Assembly (NCBI GenBank): GCA_947496175.1
Contig: CANMBU010000002.1
Location: 496,001 to 560,000, forward strand
Direction of reading: 5' to 3'
Length of the DNA: 64,000 nt
Source of the DNA: an uncultured Roseovarius sp.
GTDB lineage: Bacteria; Pseudomonadota; Alphaproteobacteria; Rhodobacterales; Rhodobacteraceae
Shown here: positions 1-9,268 of the stretch, one piece after another
How positions within the stretch are numbered: position 1 is the stretch's first letter
Layout: every line of letters starts with the position of its first letter
Made by a program: the position numbers and the translations under genes
Notes under the pieces: generated by a model
Seen by the model: the letters and a program-made list of their open reading frames with translations, nothing else
Database searches by the model: none
Told to the model about the DNA's origin: nothing

Positions 1-2788
1 CGCGGTCATCGATCCTGGTCATCAGGCCAAAGGTCAGCCCGTAGCCGGTGGCGTTGATATCGGCGATGACTTGGTCCAGTTCATGTGAGGCAAAGGTGGC
101 AATATGCAGGACAGGACCAAAGATCTCGCGTTTCAGGTCGCCTATGCCCTGCAGGCGGATCAGGGTTGGGGCGATGAAATGACCAGAGTTAGGTGTGGGG
201 ATTTCATGCAAAAGACGCCCCTCGGCGCGTGCTGTCTCGATATGTGCGGCGATGCCAGCCTGCGCCTCGGCATCGATCACCGGGCCCACATCGGTCTTCA
301 GGTGCCAGGGTGCCCCCATGACAAGCGCATCCATGGCCCCGGTCAGCATTTCGGTCAGAGTTTCGGCGATGTCTTCCTGAACATAGAGACACCGCAGGGC
401 CGAACAGCGCTGCCCGGCGGATTGAAAGGCGGATTCGACAATGGCTTGCACGGCTTGCTCGGGCAGGGCGGTGCTGTCGACGATCATCGCGTTCAAGCCA
501 CCGGTTTCGGCGATGAGAGGCGCGCCGGGGGCCAGGTTTTGCGCCATGGTGGCACGGATTTTAAGGGCGGTTTCGGTTGAGCCTGTGAAAGCCACGCCGT
601 CCACGCGCGGATCAGATGTCAGAGCGGCACCGACGTCGCCCGCCCCGGGCAGAAGCTGTAGCGCGGTTTTGGGAACACCCGCTTTGTGCATCAAGGAAAT
701 TGCCAAATGTGCAATGAGCGGCGTTTGTTCTGCCGGTTTGGCCAGCACGGCGTTGCCTGCGGCCAGTGCGGCGCTGATCTGACCGGAAAAGATGGCGAGT
801 GGAAAATTCCAAGGCGAAACACAGGTAAATGTGCCGACCGGTTTGGTGTCAGGCGCGTTGGCCCCGTAGTAGCGCAGGAAATCCACCGCTTCGCGCAGCT
901 CGGCGACGGCGTCCATCAGGGATTTGCCCGCCTCGCGCGCAAGAATGGCGAAAAGTTCTCCGAAATTCTCCTCATAGAGATCGGCGGCACGGGAAAGGAT
1001 ACGCCCGCGCTCTTCGGGATCCGCGTCCCACGGTTTGGCGTTTTTGAGTGCTGTTTCAACATCTTTTGGGCTGGCGAAGGCGACCTGACCGGGTTGATCC
1101 GCAGGGTCGGCAGGGTTTTGAACAGGATGCGGGTCTTGCGGGGCGGCCTTGCCCGCCAAGAGCGGTGCCGCCTGCCATGTCGCTGTGGCAAAGGGCGCGC
1201 GCGCGGCCTCTATGCTGTCCAACGTCGGTTGATGGGTCAGGTCAAATCCCTTGGAATTGATCCGCTCAGGCGCGAAAAGCTCTGGCCCTGTGGGCAAAGT
1301 GGCTTGCGTCTCATGATAAATCTCGAACGGATCCCGCGCGACCTGCTCTGGCGAGACGTCTTCATCCACGATCTGGTTCACAAAGCTGGAATTTGCGCCG
1401 TTCTCCAAAAGCCTGCGCACCAGATAGGCCAGCAAGTCGCGATGTGCGCCGACAGGGGCATAGATGCGACAGCGCGTGCCCTCGGCCTGCATGACGATGT
1501 TGTGCAGGGCCTCTCCCATGCCGTGTAGGCGCTGGAATTCAAACGCCTCTTTGTCCTCGGCCATGTCGAGAATGGCCGCGACCGTGTGGGCGTTGTGCGT
1601 GGCGAATTGCGGATAGATGCGGTCGGTCAGAGACAGCAATTTGCGCGCATTGGCGATGTAGGAAATGTCGGTGGCAGCCTTTGAGGTGAAGACCGGAAAG
1701 CCGTCAATTCCCTCGACTTGTGCGCGCTTGATCTCGGTGTCCCAATAGGCGCCCTTCACCAGCCGCACCATGATGCGCCGGTCCAGCCGGGTGGCAAGGG
1801 CGTGCAGGTGGTCGATCACATGGGCCGCGCGTTGGCCATAGGCCTGCACCACCACGCCAAAGCCATCCCAACCCGCCAAAGCAGGCTCGGCCAAGGTCGC
1901 CTCGATCACATCCAGAGACAGCGACAGACGGTCCGCCTCTTCGGCGTCGATGTTGAGCCCCATACGGGCTGATTTGGCCAGCAAGGCCAGACTGCGCAGA
2001 CGTGGCATGAGAATGTCCATCACACCGTCTTTCTGCGCGACCTCGTAGCGCGGATAGAGGGCTGAGAGCTTCACCGAAATGCCGGGGTTCTTGCGGATGT
2101 CCTCATGCACGCAGGCCGCCGAAATGGCAGTAATGGCGCGGCTATATGCCAGATGATAGCGCGTGGCATCGACGTCGGTGCGCGCGGCCTCCCCCAGCAT
2201 GTCGTAGGAATAGGTGTAACCCTTGGCTTCCATTCCAGCGGCGCGATCCATGGCCAATTTGATTGTCTCGCCCAGAACAAACTGCCGCCCCATCTCCTTC
2301 ATCGCGCGGCCCACAGCGGTGCGGATGACTGGCTCTCCCAGCCGTTTGATAGCTGCCCGCAGATGGCCGACGGGGCCAGGTGTGTCTTCGGTCAACACCT
2401 TGCCGGTCAACATGAGCGCCCAGGTTGATGCGTTGACCAATGACGACGTGGAATGACCCATGTGTTTGCCCCAGTCCGAGGGCGCGATCTTGTCTTCAAT
2501 GAGCGCATCAATCGTATCAGCATCGGGCACGCGCAACAGCGCCTCGGCCAGACACATGAGCGCAATACCCTCATCGGTCGACAGCCCGTATTCGGCAAGG
2601 AAGACTTCCATCAAGCCGGGATCGGAACGATCGCGAATGTCGCTCACCAACGCCGCACCCCGGGAAACGATCCGTGCACGGTCCTCTGGTGACAGGGCCG
2701 CCAGATCGGTCAGATGCGTGATCGTCTCAGCCTCATTGGCATAAGTGGCCAGATCAATGTCGCGGCGCAGGTCGGTGTCATACGGCAT
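1..2788 (-). CDS. putA: Bifunctional proline dehydrogenase / L-glutamate gamma-semialdehyde dehydrogenase PutA (C-terminus beyond window)
   Basis: PutA oxidises proline to pyrroline-5-carboxylate on FAD and then to glutamate on NAD+, so proline serves as carbon and nitrogen source. 929 codons are visible without a stop. The N-terminal half matches the proline dehydrogenase barrel, and the second half is an aldehyde dehydrogenase with the catalytic cysteine in GQRCSALR at about residue 795. The reading frame leaves the window at base 1, so the C-terminal end is missing. The start ATG at 2788 begins MPYDTDLRRD and has no ribbon-helix-helix domain, so unlike enterobacterial PutA it should not repress its own gene. 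The divergent Lrp-type gene is the likely regulator. Confidence 0.95.
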   Translation of the reverse strand, partial: MPYDTDLRRDIDLATYANEAETITHLTDLAALSPEDRARIVSRGAALVSDIRDRSDPGLMEVFLAEYGLSTDEGIALMCLAEALLRVPDADTIDALIEDKIAPSDWGKHMGHSTSSLVNASTWALMLTGKVLTEDTPGPVGHLRAAIKRLGEPVIRTAVGRAMKEMGRQFVLGETIKLAMDRAAGMEAKGYTYSYDMLGEAARTDVDATRYHLAYSRAITAISAACVHEDIRKNPGISVKLSALYPRYEVAQKDGVMDILMPRLRSLALLAKSARMGLNIDAEEADRLSLSLDVIEATLAEPALAGWDGFGVVVQAYGQRAAHVIDHLHALATRLDRRIMVRLVKGAYWDTEIKRAQVEGIDGFPVFTSKAATDISYIANARKLLSLTDRIYPQFATHNAHTVAAILDMAEDKEAFEFQRLHGMGEALHNIVMQAEGTRCRIYAPVGAHRDLLAYLVRRLLENGANSSFVNQIVDEDVSPEQVARDPFEIYHETQATLPTGPELFAPERINSKGFDLTHQPTLDSIEAARAPFATATWQAAPLLAGKAAPQDPHPVQNPADPADQPGQVAFASPKDVETALKNAKPWDADPEERGRILSRAADLYEENFGELFAILAREAGKSLMDAVAELREAVDFLRYYGANAPDTKPVGTFTCVSPWNFPLAIFSGQISAALAAGNAVLAKPAEQTPLIAHLAISLMHKAGVPKTALQLLPGAGDVGAALTSDPRVDGVAFTGSTETALKIRATMAQNLAPGAPLIAETGGLNAMIVDSTALPEQAVQAIVESAFQSAGQRCSALRCLYVQEDIAETLTEMLTGAMDALVMGAPWHLKTDVGPVIDAEAQAGIAAHIETARAEGRLLHEIPTPNSGHFIAPTLIRLQGIGDLKREIFGPVLHIATFASHELDQVIADINATGYGLTFGLMTRIDDR

Positions 2789-2848
2789 GGAAAGTCTCTT
2801 GCAGAATAGAAGGGGATTGGCCTACTGTACCACGCATGAATAGATCAG

Positions 2849-2879
2849 ATTTCCTGATTTGTGTGAAAAATCAGGAAAT
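2849..2879. promoter_or_regulatory. Perfect 12-bp inverted repeat, likely PutR/Lrp operator
   Basis: ATTTCCTGATTT (2849-2860) and AAATCAGGAAAT (2868-2879) are perfect reverse complements separated by 7 bases, in the 122-bp gap between the divergent putA and Lrp-family genes. Size and position fit a dimeric Lrp/AsnC-type binding site controlling both promoters. An AT-rich stretch (cataatatatg) follows it on the regulator side. Binding itself is inferred. Confidence 0.65.
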
Positions 2880-2910
2880 ATGGGTCATAATATATGCGTG
2901 AGGCAGTCAA

Positions 2911-3381
2911 ATGGAAGAGCCAGGGCTGGATAGGCACGACAAAGCGATTCTGCGGGTCCTGGCTGGCGATGGCCGGATCAGCATCACCGATCTGGCGCGG
3001 GAAATTGGTCTGTCCAAATCACCCACACAGGCGCGGTTGCGAAAACTAGAGCGGGACGGGGTGATTTCGGGATATCGCGCCTTGGTCGATCCCATTCGTC
3101 TGGGCCTCGATCATGTCAGCTTTGTCGAACTGAGCATGACCGACACCCGTGAAGCGTCACTGGCGGCCTTCAACGCCGCTGTGCTGAAGATCCCGGAAGT
3201 TGAACAAGTGCATCTGATCGCGGGTAATTTTGACTATCTCCTGAAAATCCGCACCCAAAGCATGAGTGACTATCGCCGGGTGTTGGCGGAGCAGATTTCA
3301 AGCCTGCCGCATGTGTCGAAAACCTCGACCTATGTGGCGATGGAGGCGGTGAAAGAAAACACTGTCCCAGATGTGATTTGA
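2911..3381 (+). CDS. putR: Lrp/AsnC-family transcriptional regulator, probable proline-responsive activator PutR
   Basis: A 156-residue protein with the usual Lrp layout: N-terminal helix-turn-helix (about residues 8-55, with ISITDLAREIGLSKSPTQAR) and a C-terminal RAM ligand-binding/oligomerisation domain ending near residue 145. It is transcribed divergently from putA with a perfect palindrome between them, the arrangement seen for PutR/PutA in other alphaproteobacteria, where the regulator activates putA when proline is present. The start at 2911 has a GAGG ribosome site at 2900-2903. The family call is firm; the specific role rests on position. Confidence 0.88.
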   Translation: MEEPGLDRHDKAILRVLAGDGRISITDLAREIGLSKSPTQARLRKLERDGVISGYRALVDPIRLGLDHVSFVELSMTDTREASLAAFNAAVLKIPEVEQVHLIAGNFDYLLKIRTQSMSDYRRVLAEQISSLPHVSKTSTYVAMEAVKENTVPDVI

Positions 3382-3411
3382 TTTTTCACGGGCTTAGAGC
3401 ATCTTTGGCGC

Positions 3412-3957
3412 ATGAGACTTACCATTCTTGCCTGTGTGGTCGCTGGTCCGGTTTGGGCCAACGCTTGCCCCGAACCGCCCGACCATTCCGCGGCTCTGTC
3501 CGACCTGATCCAAGCCGCGCGCGAAGCACCAGATGAGGCGACCGGCCGTGCACTTTCTGGTGAGATGTGGGCGCTCTGGGCAGATGCGCCCAATGCCCGC
3601 GCACAGGAGCTTTTGGACGAAGCAATGGAGCGGCGCCGCGTGGCAGATTATGCCGGTGCGCTCAAGGCGGTTGACGCCCTTGTTGAGTACTGTCCGGACT
3701 ACTCAGAGGGCTACAACCAACGCGCCTTTATCAATTTTTTGCGCGAGGATTTTACAGCAGCCCTGCCTGATCTGGACCGCACTTTGGAGATCACACCACG
3801 ACACACAGGGGCTTTGACAGGCCGCGCGCTCACGCTGGCCGCTTTGGGCCGGAATGCCGAAGCGACGTTATCTCTACGCGCAGCTTTGGAGTTGAACCCC
3901 TGGTTGGGGGAACGTCGGCTTTTGCAGCAACTTGAGCAGCAGGAACAGGACTTGTAG
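3412..3957 (+). CDS. Exported TPR-repeat protein
   Basis: 181 residues. A short hydrophobic leader ending near VWANA (about residue 18) indicates export to the periplasm. Residues about 70-165 contain tandem 34-residue tetratricopeptide units (ADYAGALKAVDALVEYCPDY, then EDFTAALPDLDRTLEITP and a third ending in LELNPW), a scaffold for protein contacts. It follows putR in the same direction but with its own gap, and is six bases before the SGNH gene, so co-transcription with that gene is possible. No enzymatic motif is visible and the partner is unknown. Confidence 0.75.
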   Translation: MRLTILACVVAGPVWANACPEPPDHSAALSDLIQAAREAPDEATGRALSGEMWALWADAPNARAQELLDEAMERRRVADYAGALKAVDALVEYCPDYSEGYNQRAFINFLREDFTAALPDLDRTLEITPRHTGALTGRALTLAALGRNAEATLSLRAALELNPWLGERRLLQQLEQQEQDL

Positions 3958-3963
3958 CGCTCT

Positions 3964-4941
3964 ATGGCGGTCCCGAGGACTCTTGGTCGTGGTCTTAAAC
4001 TGCTCGGCATAACTGTTCTGTTGGGATGTGCGGCTGTGTCTCCTCAACGCGCTGAGCCACCACAGCCTGTGAGTGATGCCCGGCTTCCGACTCCTGTGGC
4101 GTTGCCGGTTCCAGCCGATGGTCCTGAGCTTCCGCGCTTCTCAGAGCCGACATTCGGTCCGGATATCCTTGTGATCGGCGACTCGCAGGTTTCGTTTGGG
4201 GCCGGTGCTGAGTACCTGGCCGTGCTGGGCAACCTCGCGCAATCCTGCAACGCAAATGCATCACAACGCGACTATCTCGACAATCTGAGCGCAACGTCTG
4301 TCGCTGCGATCGGCGTACGGTCATCTTCGTTAGAGCATTGGACGGCACATGAGGGCACCAAAAAGGGTGTTGTGTGTGACAAAGATCAAAGATTTGGCGT
4401 GAATGCGGGCGCATATGGCGTCAAAAGCTCGTCGCGCAGTTTTGTGCAAATCGGCGAAGAGCGTGATTATGAGTTTTGTCGTTCTGGACAAACCCCGTTG
4501 GAGGCGATGTTCAGGCAAGGGTATTACCGCCCCAAGCTGGCAGTGCTGGCATTTTTGGGCAATTCCGTCGATCGTTGGGAGGATCCTGCGGCGGCGCGGA
4601 CAGATGTGGAAAATGCGGTGGCTGCGCTGCCTCCTGACACAGCCTGCGTGATCATGACAACCGCCCCCGCTTTTGACGCCGAAGTGAATGCCAAACGTCT
4701 AAAGGCGCAGCAAAACCTAGCACAGGCCGTTGCAGCAACCGGCGGCAGGTGTAGCTTCGCGCGCGGTTTGACGGAGAGGGCAGTCGCTTCTGCCACTGGA
4801 AACCCAGACTTCTTCCGCACCAACGATGCAGGAGAGGTGCTGGATCGATTTCACCCCAATGCCAAAGGTTTCGCGGAGTTCTTTGAACATGTGACACCGG
4901 CCTTATGCCAAGCAGTGTTTCAGCAGATCGGCCCGCGCTGA
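3964..4941 (+). CDS. SGNH/GDSL-hydrolase-like lipoprotein (copy 1)
   Basis: 325 residues. The N-terminus has a basic stretch, a hydrophobic core and a lipobox-like LLGC (Cys about residue 21), so it is probably a lipoprotein. A proline-rich linker precedes a domain starting with VIGDSQVSFGAG (block I Ser of SGNH hydrolases) and ending with DRFHPNAKG, which fits the block V Asp-x-x-His pair. SGNH enzymes remove acyl or acetyl groups from polysaccharides, lipids or cell-wall sugars; the substrate is not predictable here. It is a tandem paralogue of the next gene, with the same order of conserved blocks (GDSQ, SxxxWxxxxxxxKGxVCD, GxSPLEAMF-like, FLGNS, FHPN). Confidence 0.75.
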   Translation: MAVPRTLGRGLKLLGITVLLGCAAVSPQRAEPPQPVSDARLPTPVALPVPADGPELPRFSEPTFGPDILVIGDSQVSFGAGAEYLAVLGNLAQSCNANASQRDYLDNLSATSVAAIGVRSSSLEHWTAHEGTKKGVVCDKDQRFGVNAGAYGVKSSSRSFVQIGEERDYEFCRSGQTPLEAMFRQGYYRPKLAVLAFLGNSVDRWEDPAAARTDVENAVAALPPDTACVIMTTAPAFDAEVNAKRLKAQQNLAQAVAATGGRCSFARGLTERAVASATGNPDFFRTNDAGEVLDRFHPNAKGFAEFFEHVTPALCQAVFQQIGPR

Positions 4942-5044
4942 GGTTTTTACTTCAGGATCACACAAAAAGTTCAAACACTGTTTGTACCGCCGGTGCGCGA
5001 TCCATCGTACTGTTTGCCCAACAGGTATGGGGAACGAGATAGAC

Positions 5045-5968
5045 ATGGCATTATCGAGCGGATGGGCACGTTTGCGCAAGAGTTTGGCTGCAGCATGTGT
5101 GACGCTGTTGACAGCCACACCGCTCTGGGCGGATGATTTCCATTCGCCGGACATTGTTGTGCTGGGAGACTCGCAACTGAGCTTTGGCTCGGGTCCGGTG
5201 TTCCTTGATTTCTTTCAGAACATTGATCAGCATTGCGGGTCGGGTCCTGATGGCGCGACGGACTACACGCAATTGGGTGAAAAGAGCGTGGCTGTGTTTG
5301 GCGTAAGATCCACCTCTCTTGGCTCCTGGGCTGCGCGGAGCCGTCGCGGCAAAGGGGCCGTGTGTGACGTCGATAAAAAATGGAAAGCCAACGCGGCCAC
5401 GTTTGGCACGGTGAACCAAAGCAAGAACAAGTATGTGCAGATCGGCAAAGGCCGGAACTACCAGTTCTGCAAAAAAGGCCAGTCGCCGCTGGAGGCGATG
5501 TTTGCAGAAGGGTACTATGCACCCAAACTGATCGTCATGAACTTTTTGGGGAACTCCGCGCGTCGCTGGGCCGAGGATAAGCAACAAGCGCTGACTGATG
5601 TGGCCAAGGCCAGCGAGCAGCTGCCCGAGGGTGTGCCGTGTGTATTCATAACAACCGCGCCGACATACAAGAAAAAGACGGTCGCGTTGCGGTTAAAAGC
5701 GCAGGAAAACTTGAAATATGCCTTTATGAAAAGCGGCATTCAGTGCAGTTTTGTCGAAGGCTTTACACCCGAAACCATTGCAGCCAATCAGGGCAACAGG
5801 TCGTTCTTCCGGCGCAACAAGTCTGGCCGAGTGAAAGACCCGTTTCACCCCAACCAAAAGGCACAGGAAAACTTCTTCATGGTGCGCACACAGGACATCT
5901 GTCACGCGGTACATGAGCAGTTAACCCCGAAAAACACGGAAACCGCGTCTTTGTTGTCTGCGCCTTAA
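5045..5968 (+). CDS. Secreted SGNH/GDSL-hydrolase-like protein (copy 2)
   Basis: 307 residues from the chosen ATG at 5045, preceded by GAACGAGA; an in-frame ATG further upstream lacks a better site and would spoil the leader. Residues 1-30 form a Sec signal peptide ending at LWADD, and the mature protein starts immediately with DIVVLGDSQLSFGSG. The catalytic His block is PFHPNQKAQ. Unlike copy 1 it has no lipobox cysteine and no proline-rich linker, so the pair probably differs in location (soluble periplasmic versus membrane-tethered). Divergence between the copies is large, indicating an old duplication. Confidence 0.78.
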   Translation: MALSSGWARLRKSLAAACVTLLTATPLWADDFHSPDIVVLGDSQLSFGSGPVFLDFFQNIDQHCGSGPDGATDYTQLGEKSVAVFGVRSTSLGSWAARSRRGKGAVCDVDKKWKANAATFGTVNQSKNKYVQIGKGRNYQFCKKGQSPLEAMFAEGYYAPKLIVMNFLGNSARRWAEDKQQALTDVAKASEQLPEGVPCVFITTAPTYKKKTVALRLKAQENLKYAFMKSGIQCSFVEGFTPETIAANQGNRSFFRRNKSGRVKDPFHPNQKAQENFFMVRTQDICHAVHEQLTPKNTETASLLSAP

Positions 5969-6023
5969 CTCGGGAACTTTACACCCACGTCAAAGCCGAT
6001 ATGGTCCCCGTCACGCCCCTCGT

Positions 6024-6110
6024 GCCCGCGTGGTGGAATGGTAGACACAGGAGACTTAAAATCTCCAGGCCGGATAGGCCGTGCCGGTTCGAGTCCGGCC
6101 GCGGGTACCA
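6024..6110 (+). tRNA. tRNA-Leu (anticodon UAA)
   Basis: An 87-nt cloverleaf with encoded CCA. Acceptor arms GCCCGCG (6024-6030) and CGCGGGT (6100-6106) pair with one G-U. The anticodon stem is GGAGA/TCTCC with loop CTTAAAA, giving anticodon TAA at 6057-6059. The T arm reads CCGG-TTCGAGT-CCGG. The long variable arm (class II) is as expected for leucine tRNA. Confidence 0.95.
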
Positions 6111-6115
6111 CAAGG

Positions 6116-6164
6116 CAAAAGCTTTCAGAAAGCTTTTGGCCAAGTCTTTTTTGAAAAGACTTGG
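6116..6164. terminator. Double hairpin between tRNA-Leu and metG
   Basis: Two perfect stems follow each other: CAAAAGCTTT/AAAGCTTTTG (6116-6125 with 6129-6138, loop CAG) and CCAAGTCTTTT/AAAAGACTTGG (6140-6150 with 6154-6164, loop TTG). They lie between the convergent tRNA gene and metG and can terminate in both directions. A closely similar double hairpin occurs at 36349-36388, suggesting a repeated genomic element type. Confidence 0.7.
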
Positions 6165-6166
6165 GG

Positions 6167-7879
6167 TTAGGCCCGGACCCCTGCAAACTTCGCTTCCCAA
6201 GCCTCGCGATCCTCATCGCTGATCTTGGCGAAAAGCACATCTGGCACGGTGAACTCATGCCCTGCCGGCAGGGCCGACAACGCCTCCGTCAATTCGTCAG
6301 GCCAGTCCGTGTCGAGCGTGTTCATCGCCGACAGCATCCGGGCGGCTGCGTCCGGGATAAAGGGAGCTGACAGCACTGCGTAAAAGCGGATGAGGTTAAG
6401 CGCGAGGCGCACCTGCATCGCAGCTTTCTCAGGGTCTTCCTTGAACGTGGTCCAAGGGGCGGCGGATTGCAGGTATTCGTTGCCCGCCACCCAGATGGCG
6501 CGCAGCTCAGTTGCGGCTTTGCGCACTTCGATGGCTTCCATATGGCCTTCATAGGAACGTAGGCGCTTGGTGAGATCGGCGATCAGCGCGTCTTCCTGTG
6601 CGCCATAAGCCCCACCCGCTGGTACGGCTTCGCCAAATTTTGAGCGGCAGAACTTGGTGACACGGCTCACGAAATTGCCCAGCACATCGGCGAGGTCCTT
6701 GTTCACGGAGGTTTGGAAATTCTCCCATGTGAACTCAGAGTCGCTGCTTTCCGGTGCGTGGGACAGAAGCCACCAGCGCCAGTAATCACTCGGCAAAATC
6801 TCCAGCGCCTGATCCATGAAGATACCGCGGCCCTGGCTCGTGCTGAACTGCCCGCCATCATAATTCAGGTAGTTGAAAGACTTGATGTAATCGACGAGTT
6901 TCCAGGGCTCTCCGCTGCCCAGGATCGTTGCCGGGAAGCTGAGCGTGTGGAAGGGCACGTTATCCTTGCCCATGAATTGTGTGTAGCGCACGTCCTCGGC
7001 GCCTTTGTCGGTGCGCCACCAGCGTTCCCAATCGCGCCCCGAGGCGGCTTCGGCCCATTCGCCTGCGCAGGCGATATATTCAATCGGCGCGTCGAACCAG
7101 ACGTAGAACACCTTGCCTTCCATCCCCGGCCAATCATCATCCCCGCGCTTGACCGGAATGCCCCAGTCGAGGTCACGCGTGATGCCACGATCTTGCAACC
7201 CATCGCCGTCATTGAGCCATTTCTTAGCGATGGACGTGGTTAGAATGGGCCAGTCTTTCTTGCCATCAATCCAGGCATTCAACCGATCGCGCATCTGGCT
7301 TTGTTTCAGATAGAGGTGCTTGGTCGCCCGCACTTCCAGATCGGTGGAGCCGGAAATGGCAGACCTAGGCTCAATAAGGTCCGTGGGGTCAAGCTGCTTG
7401 GTGCAGTCTTCACACTGGTCCCCGCGGGCTTTGTCATACCCGCAATTGGGACAGGTGCCTTCGATATAGCGATCTGGCAGGAAGCGGCCATCGGCGTTGG
7501 AATAGACCTGAGATTCTGAGACTTCCTCAATCAGCCCAGCCTCGGCCAAGCGTCCGGCGAAATGCTGGGTCAGCGCATGGTTCTGTGGGCTGGACGAGCG
7601 GCCGAAATGGTCAAACGACAGCCGAAACCCTTTGCCGAGCTTGTCCTGCACCTCCCACATTTCAGCACAGTAGTCAGCCACAGGCTTGCCTGCTTTGGCC
7701 GCAGCCAGCTCGGCAGGTGTGCCGTGCTCATCCGTAGCACAGAGAAACAGCACCTCATGCCCGCGCCCTCGCAGGTAGCGCGCGTAAAGATCAGCGGGCA
7801 GCTGGCTGCCGACGAGGTTGCCCAGATGTTTGATCCCGTTGATGTATGGGATGGCAGAGGTAATCAGGTGGCGCGCCAT
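6167..7879 (-). CDS. metG: Methionyl-tRNA synthetase
   Basis: Class I aminoacyl-tRNA synthetase charging tRNA-Met. The 570-residue protein opens with the Rossmann fold ([24 protein letters not shown]-type HLGN) and [11 protein letters not shown]. It has a knuckle [17 protein letters not shown] (about residues 145-161) for zinc, and a KMSKS-equivalent loop in [10 protein letters not shown] (about residue 345), the variant seen in this MetG type. The anticodon-binding helical domain fills the C-terminus, with no EMAP-like extension. A hairpin GACGAAA...TTTCGTC lies just upstream of the start codon. Confidence 0.95.
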   Translation of the reverse strand: MARHLITSAIPYINGIKHLGNLVGSQLPADLYARYLRGRGHEVLFLCATDEHGTPAELAAAKAGKPVADYCAEMWEVQDKLGKGFRLSFDHFGRSSSPQNHALTQHFAGRLAEAGLIEEVSESQVYSNADGRFLPDRYIEGTCPNCGYDKARGDQCEDCTKQLDPTDLIEPRSAISGSTDLEVRATKHLYLKQSQMRDRLNAWIDGKKDWPILTTSIAKKWLNDGDGLQDRGITRDLDWGIPVKRGDDDWPGMEGKVFYVWFDAPIEYIACAGEWAEAASGRDWERWWRTDKGAEDVRYTQFMGKDNVPFHTLSFPATILGSGEPWKLVDYIKSFNYLNYDGGQFSTSQGRGIFMDQALEILPSDYWRWWLLSHAPESSDSEFTWENFQTSVNKDLADVLGNFVSRVTKFCRSKFGEAVPAGGAYGAQEDALIADLTKRLRSYEGHMEAIEVRKAATELRAIWVAGNEYLQSAAPWTTFKEDPEKAAMQVRLALNLIRFYAVLSAPFIPDAAARMLSAMNTLDTDWPDELTEALSALPAGHEFTVPDVLFAKISDEDREAWEAKFAGVRA

Positions 7880-7959
7880 GACGAAATCCTTGGGGTGTTT
7901 CGTCGTCCTTTAGCTCATGGTGGGCGTTAGGACCAGAGGGGCAGACTAACGCATGGGCT

Positions 7960-9192
7960 TTACTCTGCAATATCCTTTTCCCGATCTGTCTTGGTCAGCC
8001 GTCCAATTGTAAACGATGTACGCGGGGACCAGACATAGCGTGTTCGAAGCACCAAAGTCGGGCGGGCCAGCATGCGCAGCATGCTGAAGAAGATCAAAAT
8101 CCCATGGGCGCTGGCGATCATCAGGAACATGGCTTGCGGCCCGTACCATTCGATCAGGCTGGACGCCACAAACGGCGCTGCGATGGCGCCGATGGCAAAG
8201 TAGAACATCAATGCGGCAGAGAGTTCGACGCGCTGTTCAGATGTGGCAAAGTCGTTGGCGTGCGCAGTGGCGACCGAGTAGATCGGGAAGGATGTTGCGC
8301 CAAAGAAGAAGGCCGTCAGCAGGACGCCAGTGGGATGCATCGTGTCGACCAGGGCCGTGATCACGCAACACAGGATGGCCGCGACCGAAAGCCAGATCAT
8401 GACCTTGCGGCGGTCAAATTTATCCGCAAGCCAGCCCGCCGGGTACTGCGCCAGTGCCCCGCCCAGGATGAAGGCCGACAGGAACCAGGCGATCTGATCA
8501 AGGCGTAATCCCACCTGTTCGCCATAGAGCGGCCCAACCATGCGGAAGGTGGCGCTCGACAGGGCTGCGACGACCACGGCCGCGGTGGCGAGCGGCGAAA
8601 TCTCCAACCCCAGTTTCGGGCGCAGGCGCGGTGCGACTGGGGTTTCTGGCTGACGCACCGTGGTCAAGGTCAGCGGCAATAGCGACGCGCAGCAGATGAT
8701 CGCGAGGATGTTGTAAGAGACATAAGAGGCTGGCTCCAGAACCGAAATCAGCGATTGCGCGACAAGCTGCCCGCCCATATCGACGATCCTGTAGGTGCCC
8801 ATGGCCCGCCCACGTGTCTCATTGGTTACTTTTGCCTGCAACCAGGCTTCGATGACCGTGTAACACCCCGCCACGCAGACACCTGAGGCCACCCGCATCA
8901 CCGCCCAGGCGATTGGATCGACCACCAGCATATGGGAGATAAGCCCAATGGCCCCGGCGGCGGTAAAGGCTGCAAAGGCGCGCGAATGCCCCACCGACCC
9001 CATGAGGCGCGGCGCCCACCAGCATCCTATGAAAAAGCCAAAGAAATGCGCCGAGCCGAGAAAACCGATCTGTTGTGTTGAGAAATCAAGCGTGATGCCT
9101 GAAAGCGCATCAAGCGGGGCCACCCCGCCTGTTGAAAGCTGCATCAGCACAACCGACAAGAACAGGGCGGCAAAGGAAATGAGCATGCGCAT
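7960..9192 (-). CDS. MFS transporter (YcaD-like)
   Basis: 410 residues with about twelve hydrophobic segments, typical of the major facilitator superfamily. The segment after TM2 reads APRLMGSVGHSRAF, a version of the loop 2-3 signature, and the TM4-5 region (VIEAWLQAKVTNETRGRAMGTYRIVDMGG) resembles the YcaD subfamily. In the second half, WLADKFDRRKVMI is the repeated loop 8-9 signature. The substrate cannot be deduced. It is encoded on the same strand as metG but separated by about 80 bp, and no operon partner points to a function. Confidence 0.82.
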   Translation of the reverse strand: MRMLISFAALFLSVVLMQLSTGGVAPLDALSGITLDFSTQQIGFLGSAHFFGFFIGCWWAPRLMGSVGHSRAFAAFTAAGAIGLISHMLVVDPIAWAVMRVASGVCVAGCYTVIEAWLQAKVTNETRGRAMGTYRIVDMGGQLVAQSLISVLEPASYVSYNILAIICCASLLPLTLTTVRQPETPVAPRLRPKLGLEISPLATAAVVVAALSSATFRMVGPLYGEQVGLRLDQIAWFLSAFILGGALAQYPAGWLADKFDRRKVMIWLSVAAILCCVITALVDTMHPTGVLLTAFFFGATSFPIYSVATAHANDFATSEQRVELSAALMFYFAIGAIAAPFVASSLIEWYGPQAMFLMIASAHGILIFFSMLRMLARPTLVLRTRYVWSPRTSFTIGRLTKTDREKDIAE

Positions 9193-9268
9193 GACTGCAA
9201 CTTTGCATGCGCATGGCTCTCAGGCCATAGCCTTTTCGACGGGGCAATGTCGTTTTTTGCCCAAGCGG

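Noticed and set aside
686..1528. 280-codon plus-strand frame under putA
   Set aside because: Antisense of conserved PutA coding sequence; composition Arg/Gly-rich without motif.
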